A stretch of DNA of 64,000 nucleotides, taken from assembly GCF_002483315.1 (NCBI RefSeq), contig NZ_DLHR01000020.1, forward strand, positions 199,821 through 263,820. Direction: 5' to 3'. Below are positions 34,956-44,053 of this stretch, one piece after another. This DNA comes from Flavobacterium sp. UBA7663 (GTDB taxonomy: Bacteria > Bacteroidota > Bacteroidia > Flavobacteriales > Flavobacteriaceae). A program made the translations under genes and the position numbers. Every line of letters starts with the position of its first letter. Position 1 is the stretch's first letter. The notes beneath the pieces were generated by a model. The model saw only the letters and a list, made by a program, of their open reading frames with translations. It was not told the DNA's origin and did not search any database.

Positions 34956-35690
34956 TCATCGAAATATGATTTTAGTCATATTCTGATGAATATCCTTTTC
35001 CGAAATAGATTGCGAATCGGCGAGTGGAGCAATGGTGTTTTGATAATTTCTAAAGTTTTGAATGTAATAGGTTTTATCGTAGTCTAATTCCAATAAAACA
35101 TTTTGCATTGCAGCAATATCATCAGAATTTAATAGAGAAGAATGATAAGTAGTGCGAATTTCAAACGGAATAGAACTATTCTGAAGTAATTCAAAGCAAG
35201 AAATGAATTGTGAATAAAAATCCGATTTTGTAATAGCAAAAAATTTCTCTTTGGTGCCTTTAAAATCCAAAGCTACATAATCAATAAGCTGTTCTTTAAT
35301 TAGTTTTTCAAGTACTTTAGGCTGACTTCCATTGGTATCCACTTTAATTAAAAAACCTAAACTTTTGACTAATTTGATAAATGGAATAATGTCTTTGTGA
35401 ATCAAACATTCGCCACCACTAAGCACAACAGCATCTAACAGATTTCTTCTGGTTTTTAAAAACGAAAAGATTTCAGAAAAGTAAAACAAGCCTTTCCCGA
35501 AAACTATTTCTGGATTATAACAATAATCACATTTCATATTACACCCTGCAAACCATAAGATACAAGCCGATTTATCAGGATAATCTAATAGGGTGAAGGG
35601 TGTAAAACTATGAATGGCTTTTTTGTTTAGAAAATCAAGATTTACATTCTCTAAAATGGGTACGTTGTTTGTGTTCACCTTTTTTTCCAA
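34956..35690 (-). CDS. nrdG: anaerobic ribonucleotide reductase activating protein NrdG (radical SAM)
   Basis: About 240 residues with the radical-SAM motif GCNMKCDYCYNPE and a preceding FTLLDYPDKSACILWFAG typical of NrdG-like activases, then SGGECLIHKD. It generates the glycyl radical on NrdD. There is no ATG at the 5' end: TTG 35690 or GTG 35678 are candidate starts, both overlapping the small glycyl-radical ORF by about 45-56 bases, which implies translational coupling. The start is uncertain. Confidence 0.85.
   Translation of the reverse strand: MEKKVNTNNVPILENVNLDFLNKKAIHSFTPFTLLDYPDKSACILWFAGCNMKCDYCYNPEIVFGKGLFYFSEIFSFLKTRRNLLDAVVLSGGECLIHKDIIPFIKLVKSLGFLIKVDTNGSQPKVLEKLIKEQLIDYVALDFKGTKEKFFAITKSDFYSQFISCFELLQNSSIPFEIRTTYHSSLLNSDDIAAMQNVLLELDYDKTYYIQNFRNYQNTIAPLADSQSISEKDIHQNMTKIIFR
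34966..34979 (-). promoter_or_regulatory. DNR/Fnr-type box of the Rrf2-nadA-nadB-norC/B-like operon
   Basis: ATGAT-TTTA-GTCAT (one mismatch), inside the last codons of nrdG. On the minus strand a perfect TAACTTTG ends at 34937, 35.5 bp from the centre, one base off the spacing seen in most other copies. Confidence 0.7.
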
Positions 35691-35799
35691 TATTAAAACT
35701 TTCTACGGGTCTGTGATAGCCCATTACTCGTGTGTAAACCAAACATTTGGTTCTCTTTTCGTTGTGTTGAAGCAAGGCTTCAGTCGTTTTTGTTTGCAT
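35635..35799 (-). CDS. 54-residue glycyl-radical segment of NrdD, encoded separately
   Basis: ATG 35799-35797 to stop TGA 35637-35635. The product contains YTRVMGYHRPVESFNIGKK, which matches the extreme C-terminal glycyl-radical region of class III ribonucleotide reductases (RVxGY...FNxGK..E), with the probable radical Gly at residue 27. The preceding NrdD ORF stops after its Zn finger without this segment, and this ORF overlaps its end by 20 bases in the +1 frame. It is either a natural split, a programmed +1 frameshift, or a sequencing/assembly indel. It also overlaps nrdG. Confidence 0.75.
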   Translation of the reverse strand: MQTKTTEALLQHNEKRTKCLVYTRVMGYHRPVESFNIGKKGEHKQRTHFRECKS

Positions 35800-37897
35800 A
35801 AGATGTTGTTTTTAAGGTTGCTAATAATTCTTCATCGCATTTAGGACAATATTCGTGTTCGCCATTCAAATAACCATGTTTAGGACAAACGCTAAAAACA
35901 GGAGTCACCGTGATGTAAGGCAATTTGAAATTGGTAATTACTTTTTTAACAAAATTGCGACACGCTTCTACCGAACTCAATTTTTCATTCATATACAAGT
36001 GTAAGACCGTTCCGCCAGTGTACTGACATTGTAAATTGTCTTGTAATAATAAAGCTTCAAACGGATCTTCGGTGTAATCTACAGGGAGTTGCGAACTATT
36101 TGTATAGTAAATATTTTCGCCTTCTCCCGCTTGAATAATATCGTAATAGCGTTTTTTATCTTCTTTGGCAAAACGATATGTAGTGCCTTCTGCTGGAGTC
36201 GCTTCTAAGTTGTATAAATTACCTGTTTCTTCTTGATAGGCTCTCATTTTGGTTCGGATTTGTTCTAAAATTTCGGTTGCGAATACCATTCCGTAATCGG
36301 AAACAATGTCTTCTTTTCCATCGGTGAAGTTTTGAATCATTTCATTAATACCGTTTACGCCAATTGTGGAGAAGTGATTTCTGAAATGTGGCAAATAACG
36401 TTTAGTATATGGAAACAATCCTCTGTCATACATTTCCTGAATAAAAACACGTTTTTTCTCTAATGTAGCTTTCGAAATTTCTAACAAACGATCTAAATCG
36501 GAATATAATTTGGCTTTATTGCCTTTGTTCAAATAACCTAATCTTGCCATGTTGATTGTCACGACACCAATACTTCCCGTCATTTCAGCACTCCCGAATA
36601 AACCGTTACCTCTTTTTAATAATTCACGTAAATCGAGTTGTAAACGACAGCACATGCTTCTTACGGCATTCGGTTTATAGGCATTTGGATTTTCAACTTT
36701 ATTTCCGTTTTCATCATAGGTATATTGACTTCCGATAAAATTCTGGAAATAAGACGAACCGATTTTAGCTGTATTTTCGAAAAGAATATCTGTGTTTTCT
36801 CCGTACCAATCAAATTCTTCGGTAATATTAACCGTTGGAATAGGGAAGGTGAAGGGTTGTCCATGCGCATCGCCTTCAGTCATAACGGTATAATACGCTT
36901 TATTGATGAGATTCATTTCTTTTTGAAAATGTTCGTAACGCATTTCAATTACATCTGAAACGCCTCTTTCTTGTGCTCTTTGTATAAAGTCATCATTGTT
37001 AATTCCCTTGAATAGATGTTGTTCGTTTCGTGTTGGAATTTGCTCTTTTAAATCGTCTGGAACTACCCAATCCAAAGTAATATTCGTAAACGGCGATTGT
37101 CCCCATCGTGCTGGAACATTCAAATTGTAAACGAAACTTCGAATCGCTTTTAAAACATCTTCATACGCTAAATTATCTTTGAAAACATAAGGAGCCAAAT
37201 AGGTATCAAAAGAACTAAAAGCCTGAGCACCTGCCCATTCGCTTTGTAAAATTCCTAAAAAATTGGCCATTTGCCCTAATGCTTCTCTGAAATGATTAGG
37301 TGGTCTGCTTTCCACTCTTCCACGAACACCGTTAAAACCTTCATTTAATAAAACACGTAAACTCCAACCCGCACAATAACCGGTTAAGCAATCTAAGTCG
37401 TGAATGTGAATATCGCCATTTCGATGTGCGTAGCCTTCTTCTTTAGAATAGACTTTGTCTAACCAATAATTTGCAATTATCTTTCCTGCGACATTATTCA
37501 CTAAACCTGCGTTGGAATACGAAGTATTAGCGTTGGCATTGATGCGCCAATCGGTTTGGTTAGTGTATTCTTCTATGGTTTGGGTACTGTCAACATAAGT
37601 GGTGTCATCATTCAAGCCTAATACGTGTTCGCGTTGAAGTTTTCGAGTATGACGGAACAACATAAAAGAACGCATTACTTCATAATGTCCATATTCGTAA
37701 AGTGTTTTTTCAATTTTATCTTGAATGTCTTCTACTGCCCAAGTGTCTTGATGAGACAACAATTGGAACACCGTTTCAATAACTTTTAGGTTTAAAGTTT
37801 CGCTTACACTGGCAAAAGCTTTTGTAATGGCTTCTTCTATTTTGAAAGGTTCAAAGGGTAAATACGTGCCATTTCGTTTGATTACAAATTTGTCCAT
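35780..37897 (-). CDS. nrdD: anaerobic ribonucleoside-triphosphate reductase NrdD, lacking the glycyl-radical tail
   Basis: 705 residues from ATG 37897 (a longer reading from 37927 starts upstream of the normal KFVIKRNG beginning). Domains: ATP-cone (about 1-90), class III RNR barrel (HIHDLDCLTGYCAGWSL, QSEWAGAQAFSSFDTY), and a C-terminal Zn-finger with four Cys (CPKHGY ... CPKC). It reduces ribonucleotides to dNTPs without oxygen. The chain stops shortly after the finger, so the glycyl-radical loop must come from the adjacent 54-residue ORF. The promoter element TAAATTTG on the minus strand ends at 37925. Confidence 0.9.
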   Translation of the reverse strand: MDKFVIKRNGTYLPFEPFKIEEAITKAFASVSETLNLKVIETVFQLLSHQDTWAVEDIQDKIEKTLYEYGHYEVMRSFMLFRHTRKLQREHVLGLNDDTTYVDSTQTIEEYTNQTDWRINANANTSYSNAGLVNNVAGKIIANYWLDKVYSKEEGYAHRNGDIHIHDLDCLTGYCAGWSLRVLLNEGFNGVRGRVESRPPNHFREALGQMANFLGILQSEWAGAQAFSSFDTYLAPYVFKDNLAYEDVLKAIRSFVYNLNVPARWGQSPFTNITLDWVVPDDLKEQIPTRNEQHLFKGINNDDFIQRAQERGVSDVIEMRYEHFQKEMNLINKAYYTVMTEGDAHGQPFTFPIPTVNITEEFDWYGENTDILFENTAKIGSSYFQNFIGSQYTYDENGNKVENPNAYKPNAVRSMCCRLQLDLRELLKRGNGLFGSAEMTGSIGVVTINMARLGYLNKGNKAKLYSDLDRLLEISKATLEKKRVFIQEMYDRGLFPYTKRYLPHFRNHFSTIGVNGINEMIQNFTDGKEDIVSDYGMVFATEILEQIRTKMRAYQEETGNLYNLEATPAEGTTYRFAKEDKKRYYDIIQAGEGENIYYTNSSQLPVDYTEDPFEALLLQDNLQCQYTGGTVLHLYMNEKLSSVEACRNFVKKVITNFKLPYITVTPVFSVCPKHGYLNGEHEYCPKCDEELLATLKTTSYANKND

Positions 37898-37941
37898 ATT
37901 GCAGAATTTTATTGTGGTATGGAGCAAATTTAGATATTAAA

Positions 37942-37957
37942 AAGACTTTTTAGTCTT
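37942..37957. promoter_or_regulatory. palindrome in the nrdD promoter
   Basis: AAGACT-TTTT-AGTCTT, a perfect 6-4-6 inverted repeat centred 24.5 bp upstream of the end of the nrdD TAAATTTG element, so it would overlap the -33 region. It is not the DNR-type sequence. A repressor site is a reasonable guess. Confidence 0.4.
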
Positions 37958-38189
37958 GTTTGAATAAATAGTAATCAACAATTTAATTGTAATTATTGTT
38001 AATAAGTTATTTTGCAAATAATTATTTTTAATCAACTCATAATTGTAATCGAATATATTTTGCTATTTAAAAAAAAGATGAAGTAAATTGATTTTATAAA
38101 TGATCAAAATATAGACAGTTTAGTTATTGGTTGTCTGTTGATTTGGCTCAATAATTAATTTTTGAAAATATTTATTTTTATTAATATGG

Positions 38190-38295
38190 TTTACGGTTTT
38201 CCGTAAAATTTATTGAAACCCATTATTTACTTTAGCTCCCAAAGGTACCCCCGTAAAAATACCTGGTTTGAAAATCAGGTATTTTTACGGGTTGT
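38190..38295 (+). repeat. 106-bp repeat, copy 1
   Basis: Same length as copy 2 at 61254-61359, in the same orientation, with two differences only (A/T at 38222 and A/G at 38241) and no gaps. It contains the inverted repeat TTACGG-TTTT-CCGTAA (38191-38206), a TACTTTAGC promoter-like element, and a perfect 16-bp stem-loop (38250-38265 with 38276-38291). Just beyond it lies TATGTTTG (38315-38322). It could be a short regulated RNA, a leader/attenuator, or a recombination site. The rest of the gap 37928-38189 is AT-rich, and beyond the nrdD promoter I see nothing in it. Confidence 0.85.
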
Positions 38296-38315
38296 ATGGG
38301 TGTTTTATTTTAGTT

Positions 38316-41300
38316 ATGTTTGGAGAATTAACAATTGTAAAGACAAATAAAGTGATTAAAGTTAAAATTAAAAACCATATTTTTTCTTGGGATAAAATAA
38401 AATTGAGTAAAGATGGAAAAAGTGAATCTCCTATATCTTCACTTGCGCCAAAAATTTTAACTAAAAAAGAAGATTTAGATAAGGTTCAACCTTATTTAGA
38501 CAAGCTTAATGAAACTATAGATTCAAAAGGGATTAATAACATTGCTTTAACGGGTGAATATGGTTCCGGAAAAAGTACAATTCTAGCTACATTTAAAAAA
38601 TTAAACCCACAATATGAGTTCTTAAATATTTCTTTAGCATCATTTAATAAGAAAAAAACGGATGATACATTAACAGCAGTAGAATTAAAGTTGCAAAAAG
38701 AAGAATTAGAAAGATTATTAGAGGTTAGTATTTTACAACAAATATTTTATCATGTTAAACCAGATGAAATTCCTGAATCTCGTTTTAAAAGAATTATCAA
38801 TATTCCTGATTGGAAGATATGGTGTATTTCAATCGGTTTTATTCTGTGGGTTTCAAGTTCAGTTTTATTATTAAAATACGATTATTTAGATAAAATTAAT
38901 CCGAATAGCTGGGATAGCAAGGATAGTTTCGATTTTTTTGCACTATTAATATTTACAATAGCATTTAGTGGATTAGGTTTATTTTCAAAGTTGATTATCA
39001 AATTATTCAGTAACTCAAAAATTAATAAAGTAAACATTAAGGGAGAATTAGAGTTAGGAGATAATGCAAATAAATCCGTATTTAATGAACATTTAGAAGA
39101 AATATTGTACTTCTTTGAACGAACAAAATATAATGTTATAATAATAGAAGATTTAGATAGATTTGATAGTACTGATATCTTTACAAAACTTAGAGAAATA
39201 AATATTCTTTTAAATAATTCAAAACTCATAAACAGAGAAATTAATTTTGTTTATGCGGTTGGAGACGATTTATTTGATGATAAAAAAGAGAGAGTAAAAT
39301 TCTTTGAATACATTATACCTGTTATTCCTTTTATTAATTCTTCTAATGCAGATGATCAACTAAAAACATTAATTAGAAACTCTGGTTTAGATGAAAGTAT
39401 TTTTACTAAAGAATTTATTTCTGATGTAACGATTTTTATCGATGATATAGATATGCGATTGTTAACAAATATCTTTCATGAATTTGTAATTTATAGAAAA
39501 GCATTAAAACCTGAGTTTATTAAGAAAAATGATGAGTTATTTGCAATGATAACTTATAAAAACATAGATCCTAAAGATTTTAATAAGCTTAATAAGAGAG
39601 AGGGCAATTTATACGAATTAGTTAATAATAAAAAAGAATATGTTAAAGAATTTATTGAAAAGATAGATGTTGAAATATTGCTTAAAAATTCTTTAATAAC
39701 CGAAATTGAAAAACACACAATATCTGATATTGAAGAATTAAGAGGTATTTATGTTAATAAAGTTTTGGCTAAGCTTCCATCTGAAGCAGTGATTAATAAG
39801 GATGTATTAATTGAACTTATAAGTGAAGAGGGGTTTAAAGCTATAATTAATGGTAATTTAGATTATGAACAATTTTCTTTTCACCGTTCTTATAATATGT
39901 ATGTTAAATCTAATAATAACTTTTCTTTTAATTTTAATAAAATCGAAAATGAAGTTAATCCTAATTATTCATATTTAAAAAGATCTGAATTAATAAGATT
40001 TAAAAATAATAATAAGATCAATTTATTAAAGAGCGAAATTGAAGAATTGCAATCAAATAAATCTGAAATTGAAAATTGGGAATTAAAAAGAGTATTTTGT
40101 GAAATTGATATTGATCAATTCTTAAACGACTTTTCAAATAATGGTTTGTTAAGGAATTTTATTTTAAATGGCTACATCAATGAAAATTATAATGATTACA
40201 TTTCATTATTTCATGAAGTATCTATAACAAAGGAAGATTATAATTTTGAGAGAAATATTAAAGGAGGATATTCAACAGATTTTAATTATAGATTAAGCGA
40301 TAAAATTGAAAATTTAGTAGAAAGAATTAATAAAATCTATTTTGAAAGAGAAGTAATATTAAATTTTGATTTATTAGATTACCTTGGAAATAACTATAAT
40401 AAACATGCCGAACAATATGATTCCACTATTCGATTATTAAGTAATGAAAAAGAAAAATCAATACAGTTTATAGATGAATATATTAAAAATGAAGAGAGAC
40501 CTCTTTCTGTTTTTATTACTAAATTATCTAATAATTGGATAAGGTTTTGGGAATATTGTTATTCTAACTACAGTTATGAAAAACAATTAATCTATTTAAG
40601 ATTAATAATTGATTATTGTACAGTTGATTCAATATTAGCTAATCAAAATAAAGAAAAAATAAAAGAAGCATTTGAAACTAACATTGACTTTATCAAAATA
40701 ATTCTAAAAGGAGATGGTAAGGATTATGATATAACCTTAAAAAATAAGCTTCAAGACTTGATTACTAAGTTAGATGTTAAATTTGATAGCTTAGAGTTTA
40801 ATAATGATAATTTATATAAATTGAATGAATTCATTTATCAAAATGGACATTATAAAATAAATAGTAAAAACATTATTCTAATTCTTAAATCATTTGGACA
40901 AAATATAAATTTTGATGATTTTGAAACATCAAATTATTATGAGATTATGAGTTCAAATTGTCAACCTTTAATTGACTATATTAATTCAGAAATTAATCTA
41001 TATGTCAATGAGGTATATTTAAAGTTAGAGGATAATGTTAAAGAAAACGAAGAAGCATTAATTGATCTGTTAAATGATGAAAAATTAGATATTGAACTAA
41101 AAACAAAAATCATTGAAAAAGTAGAAACAAAAATTTCAGTGATGCAAAAAATAGACGATTCAGATATTTATACTCTATTATTAGTAAATAATAAAATAGT
41201 TCCCAGATGGGATAATTTATTATATGAGTATAATAATAGATATATCGAAAATGAGGAAACTGATAATGAAGAAAATTTGGATCAAGAAATTTCTGATTCA

Positions 41301-42098
41301 ATAATTGAATTTATAAATGAAATTGAGAATGCTAAAGAATTATCAATGGAAAGGATTCCAAAAGAAGTTAACAGTGTTAACATCTATGGAAAATTTTGGA
41401 GAAAACTCATTCAAGTTAATGAAATTAATGATGAGAATTATAGTTTGATTACAAAATCAAGTCCTTGGTGGTATGATAGTCTCGAATTTGAAAATTTATC
41501 TGAAAACAAGATTAAATCGCTAATAGATAATAATTGTATTAATCCCACAGATAAAAGTTTTAATGTATTAAAAGAAAATTTCAAAGGATTAAATATTTAT
41601 TTACTCGAGTCTAGGAAAAAAGAATATTTTAAAATTTTAGATCAACTAACTTTTGATAGTTATGATGTTGAATCGATTTTAAAATCAAAAATTATTACAA
41701 ACTCAGAAAAACTAATAATATTAGGGAGATGTTCAGAGGGAATTATAATCCAAAATAATAATATATTAAAACAATTAAGTTTATTAATTTCAAATGATAA
41801 TTCGTTTGTTGTAAATGATACAATTTTGAATTCAATTCTTAACAATAGTTTAGTTTCCGTTAACGAGCGTATCTTGATTTTTAATAAAAATTATCAAAAA
41901 TATAGTCTCTCATTTATTGAATCATTTCTATTGAGTCTTGGGGGTAATTACAGTCAAATTACAAACAAAAAAATTAAAGCAAAAATTGAAAAGAATACTT
42001 TAAATTATAATTTATTAAGCATCTTACAGAAAAAAGGTTATATATCTTCTTTCTCAGATTTTGTTGTTTATTATAGAATAAATCATAAAAAGAATTAA
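38316..42098 (+). CDS. YobI-like P-loop NTPase
   Basis: 1260 residues. The N-terminal NTPase has Walker A GEYGSGKST (about residue 83) and Walker B VIIIEDLDRF, with two hydrophobic helices between them (about 167-190 and 205-235), the layout of YobI/KAP-type membrane NTPases that are frequently found in defence-like accessory loci. The remaining 900 residues are helical, Asn/Lys/Glu-rich and unrecognised. The first codons of the longest frame (from TTG 38268) are translated repeat, so ATG 38316 is used, but TATGTTTG overlaps that ATG, and GTG 38352 is an alternative. Higher AT content than the neighbours hints at acquisition. Confidence 0.75.
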   Translation: MFGELTIVKTNKVIKVKIKNHIFSWDKIKLSKDGKSESPISSLAPKILTKKEDLDKVQPYLDKLNETIDSKGINNIALTGEYGSGKSTILATFKKLNPQYEFLNISLASFNKKKTDDTLTAVELKLQKEELERLLEVSILQQIFYHVKPDEIPESRFKRIINIPDWKIWCISIGFILWVSSSVLLLKYDYLDKINPNSWDSKDSFDFFALLIFTIAFSGLGLFSKLIIKLFSNSKINKVNIKGELELGDNANKSVFNEHLEEILYFFERTKYNVIIIEDLDRFDSTDIFTKLREINILLNNSKLINREINFVYAVGDDLFDDKKERVKFFEYIIPVIPFINSSNADDQLKTLIRNSGLDESIFTKEFISDVTIFIDDIDMRLLTNIFHEFVIYRKALKPEFIKKNDELFAMITYKNIDPKDFNKLNKREGNLYELVNNKKEYVKEFIEKIDVEILLKNSLITEIEKHTISDIEELRGIYVNKVLAKLPSEAVINKDVLIELISEEGFKAIINGNLDYEQFSFHRSYNMYVKSNNNFSFNFNKIENEVNPNYSYLKRSELIRFKNNNKINLLKSEIEELQSNKSEIENWELKRVFCEIDIDQFLNDFSNNGLLRNFILNGYINENYNDYISLFHEVSITKEDYNFERNIKGGYSTDFNYRLSDKIENLVERINKIYFEREVILNFDLLDYLGNNYNKHAEQYDSTIRLLSNEKEKSIQFIDEYIKNEERPLSVFITKLSNNWIRFWEYCYSNYSYEKQLIYLRLIIDYCTVDSILANQNKEKIKEAFETNIDFIKIILKGDGKDYDITLKNKLQDLITKLDVKFDSLEFNNDNLYKLNEFIYQNGHYKINSKNIILILKSFGQNINFDDFETSNYYEIMSSNCQPLIDYINSEINLYVNEVYLKLEDNVKENEEALIDLLNDEKLDIELKTKIIEKVETKISVMQKIDDSDIYTLLLVNNKIVPRWDNLLYEYNNRYIENEETDNEENLDQEISDSIIEFINEIENAKELSMERIPKEVNSVNIYGKFWRKLIQVNEINDENYSLITKSSPWWYDSLEFENLSENKIKSLIDNNCINPTDKSFNVLKENFKGLNIYLLESRKKEYFKILDQLTFDSYDVESILKSKIITNSEKLIILGRCSEGIIIQNNNILKQLSLLISNDNSFVVNDTILNSILNNSLVSVNERILIFNKNYQKYSLSFIESFLLSLGGNYSQITNKKIKAKIEKNTLNYNLLSILQKKGYISSFSDFVVYYRINHKKN

Positions 42099-42280
42099 AT
42101 TTTCATTACGATACTAAATTATGATTTATCCATACTATAAATACTGATTGCATGAAATCAATTTTTTCATCAACATTTGGCTTGTAGTATTGATTAAAAA
42201 CTTCAAGATATTGAATTTACAATGACATTGATATAACAAAATCTTATAATTAAACGGTAACAAAAACGGCAACTAAAATA

Positions 42281-42316
42281 AAAAACCCTGTAAATTCAAT
42301 ACTTTACAGGGTTTTT
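42281..42316 (+). terminator. terminator downstream of the YobI-like gene
   Basis: Perfect 14-bp stem AAAAACCCTGTAAA (42281-42294) / TTTACAGGGTTTTT (42303-42316) with an 8-base loop and a T-run. It is 180 bp past the gene. I see no gene in 42099-42490 other than this and the adjacent scrap. Confidence 0.85.
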
Positions 42317-42344
42317 TGTGGAGCAAAGCGGAGGTGCTTCGAAC
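42317..42344 (-). other. possible tRNA 3'-end remnant
   Basis: On the minus strand this reads GTTCGAAGCACCTCCGC followed by TTTGCTCCAC, which looks like a T-loop GTTCGA with an acceptor-like end, but no body of a tRNA continues upstream of it. Such scraps next to a terminator are common where site-specific integrases have inserted. Only a weak call: there is no integrase gene here. Confidence 0.3.
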
Positions 42345-42490
42345 TTTTTTAAAGATGATTTGAAGTTATTGTTCCAAAATTTAGTTTTATGATAAATCAT
42401 ATCGTAATAAAAAGAGAAACTTAAATCCAGAAAAAAAAATTTCAACTAACTATCAAATATGATTATATTTATGTTCAATAATTTAAAGCC

Positions 42491-43072
42491 TTGATTAAAC
42501 TTCTCAAAAATAATATTACAGCACACATATCACTTTCCGAAAATGAAGTGGAAGCATTTTGTAATTTATTCGAGCAAATGTTAATACCTAAAAAGAGTTT
42601 TTTATTAAAAGAAGGTGAAGTCTGTAAGTTTGAAGGTTTTGTTACTAAAGGTCTTTTTCGAGTTTTTCATATTGATAAAAATGGTAATGAGCAAATACTC
42701 TATTTTGCTATGGAAAATTGGTGGATCACTGATATTGATAGTTTCACAAATGAAAAACCATCACAACTTTTTATTGAAGCTCTGGAAGATAGTGAGGTGT
42801 TCGTAATTTCCAAAACAGATAAAGAATTTGCTTACACCAATCTACCAAAAATTGAAAAATTATTCAGAGTAATGACTCAAAAAACACATGTAGCGCTTCA
42901 ACGAAGAATGATAAATAATCTGAGTAAAACAGCGGAAGATAGATATTTAGAATTTGCACAAAGATATCCACAATTAATACAACGTCTTTCTAATATACAA
43001 GTAGCTGCTTATTTAGGAATAACTAATGTTTTTTTAAGTAATATTCGAAAGAAAATTGCTTTAAAAAAATAA
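42491..43072 (+). CDS. Crp/Fnr-family regulator (second of three)
   Basis: 193 residues from a TTG start; no in-frame ATG lies near the expected N-terminus. A cNMP-fold domain (about 25-120; LLKEGEVCKFEGFVTKGLFRVF, IEALEDSEVFVI) is followed by an atypical C-terminal HTH (LSNIQVAAYLGITNVFLSNIRKK). This is the short Crp/Fnr type typical of Bacteroidota orphan regulators. It resembles the protein at 44556 and probably controls the adjoining redox genes; the effector is unknown. Confidence 0.8.
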   Translation: MIKLLKNNITAHISLSENEVEAFCNLFEQMLIPKKSFLLKEGEVCKFEGFVTKGLFRVFHIDKNGNEQILYFAMENWWITDIDSFTNEKPSQLFIEALEDSEVFVISKTDKEFAYTNLPKIEKLFRVMTQKTHVALQRRMINNLSKTAEDRYLEFAQRYPQLIQRLSNIQVAAYLGITNVFLSNIRKKIALKK

Positions 43073-43162
43073 AAAATTACATTTTGATTTATTAAACTAG
43101 TTTAATGTTTTGAGATAGCATTAGGTTTCATCTTTGTAATATTAATTTAAATATTAAAGAAC

Positions 43163-44053
43163 ATGAAACAAAGTATCACAAAACTAGTATTAACAATTTT
43201 AATTTTATTCAATATGGAATCACAAGCACAAAGTTTCAAGACTATTGAAGCTAACAATTTAAAAATTCAAGTTTATAACGCTTCAGAAAATAGTTTTGGA
43301 GTAGCATCGGTAATCGTATCTGGAAAAACAGATGCGATTTTAATTGATGCACAATTTACTTTGGCTGATGCCGAAAAAGTAGCACAGGAAATTAAAACAA
43401 GTGGGAAAAAATTAACCACTATTTATGTATCTCACGGTGATCCTGATTTTTATTTCGGATTGGAAGTTTTTAAAAAATATTTTCCTGAAGTTATCGCTTT
43501 TTCCTCTCCTGCAACAGTAGAACATATCAAGGCTACAGCTCAAAAGAAATTAGAAGTCTGGGGAGAAAGATTAGGTAAAAATATTACATCAAACGTAATT
43601 TTACCCCAAGTTTTAAAAGGAAACACTATTGAATTGGAAGGTCATAAATTAGAAATTATTGGTTTAGAAGAGTTTCCAACAAAGACTTTTGTTTGGATTC
43701 CTTCAATTAGAACAGTAGTTGGTGGAATAAATGTTTTTGGTACAACATTTAACCTTTGGATGGCAGATGCGCAAACGCCAGAAGCTCGAAAAAGTTGGGT
43801 TTCTGTTTTAGATACAATTACAGCATTGAATCCTGAAATTGTAATTCCAGCCCACGCAAATACTAATTCTCCATTCGATATTTCGGCTGTAAAGCATACA
43901 AAAACGTATATTCAATTTTACGAAGAAGCCTTGAAAATAAGCAAAAAATCAGAAGATTTAATAAAAGCTATTAAAGTAAAATATCCAACATTAACTTTTG
44001 AAATTGCATTACAAATTGGAGCAAAAGTAACTACAGGTGAAATGAAATGGTAA
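43163..44053 (+). CDS. secreted MBL-fold hydrolase-like protein with altered metal motif
   Basis: 296 residues with a signal peptide (ending SQAQ near 23) and a metallo-beta-lactamase fold. Where most members have HxHxDH this protein has SHGDPDFYF, so two of the usual His ligands are Asp and Phe. Later GLEEFPTKTFVWIP and VIPAHANT are kept. Close relatives with HxDxD occur in the family but their chemistry is unclear to me. It is flanked by Crp/Fnr and NTF2-like genes and overlaps the next gene by seven bases. Confidence 0.75.
   Translation: MKQSITKLVLTILILFNMESQAQSFKTIEANNLKIQVYNASENSFGVASVIVSGKTDAILIDAQFTLADAEKVAQEIKTSGKKLTTIYVSHGDPDFYFGLEVFKKYFPEVIAFSSPATVEHIKATAQKKLEVWGERLGKNITSNVILPQVLKGNTIELEGHKLEIIGLEEFPTKTFVWIPSIRTVVGGINVFGTTFNLWMADAQTPEARKSWVSVLDTITALNPEIVIPAHANTNSPFDISAVKHTKTYIQFYEEALKISKKSEDLIKAIKVKYPTLTFEIALQIGAKVTTGEMKW

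Noticed and set aside
38268..38315. Extension of the YobI-like protein from TTG 38268
   Set aside because: These codons are the second half of the repeat hairpin, which is also present at 61254-61359 without a gene.
42317..42344. A complete tRNA gene
   Set aside because: Only a T-loop and acceptor-like end can be seen; the D and anticodon arms are missing.
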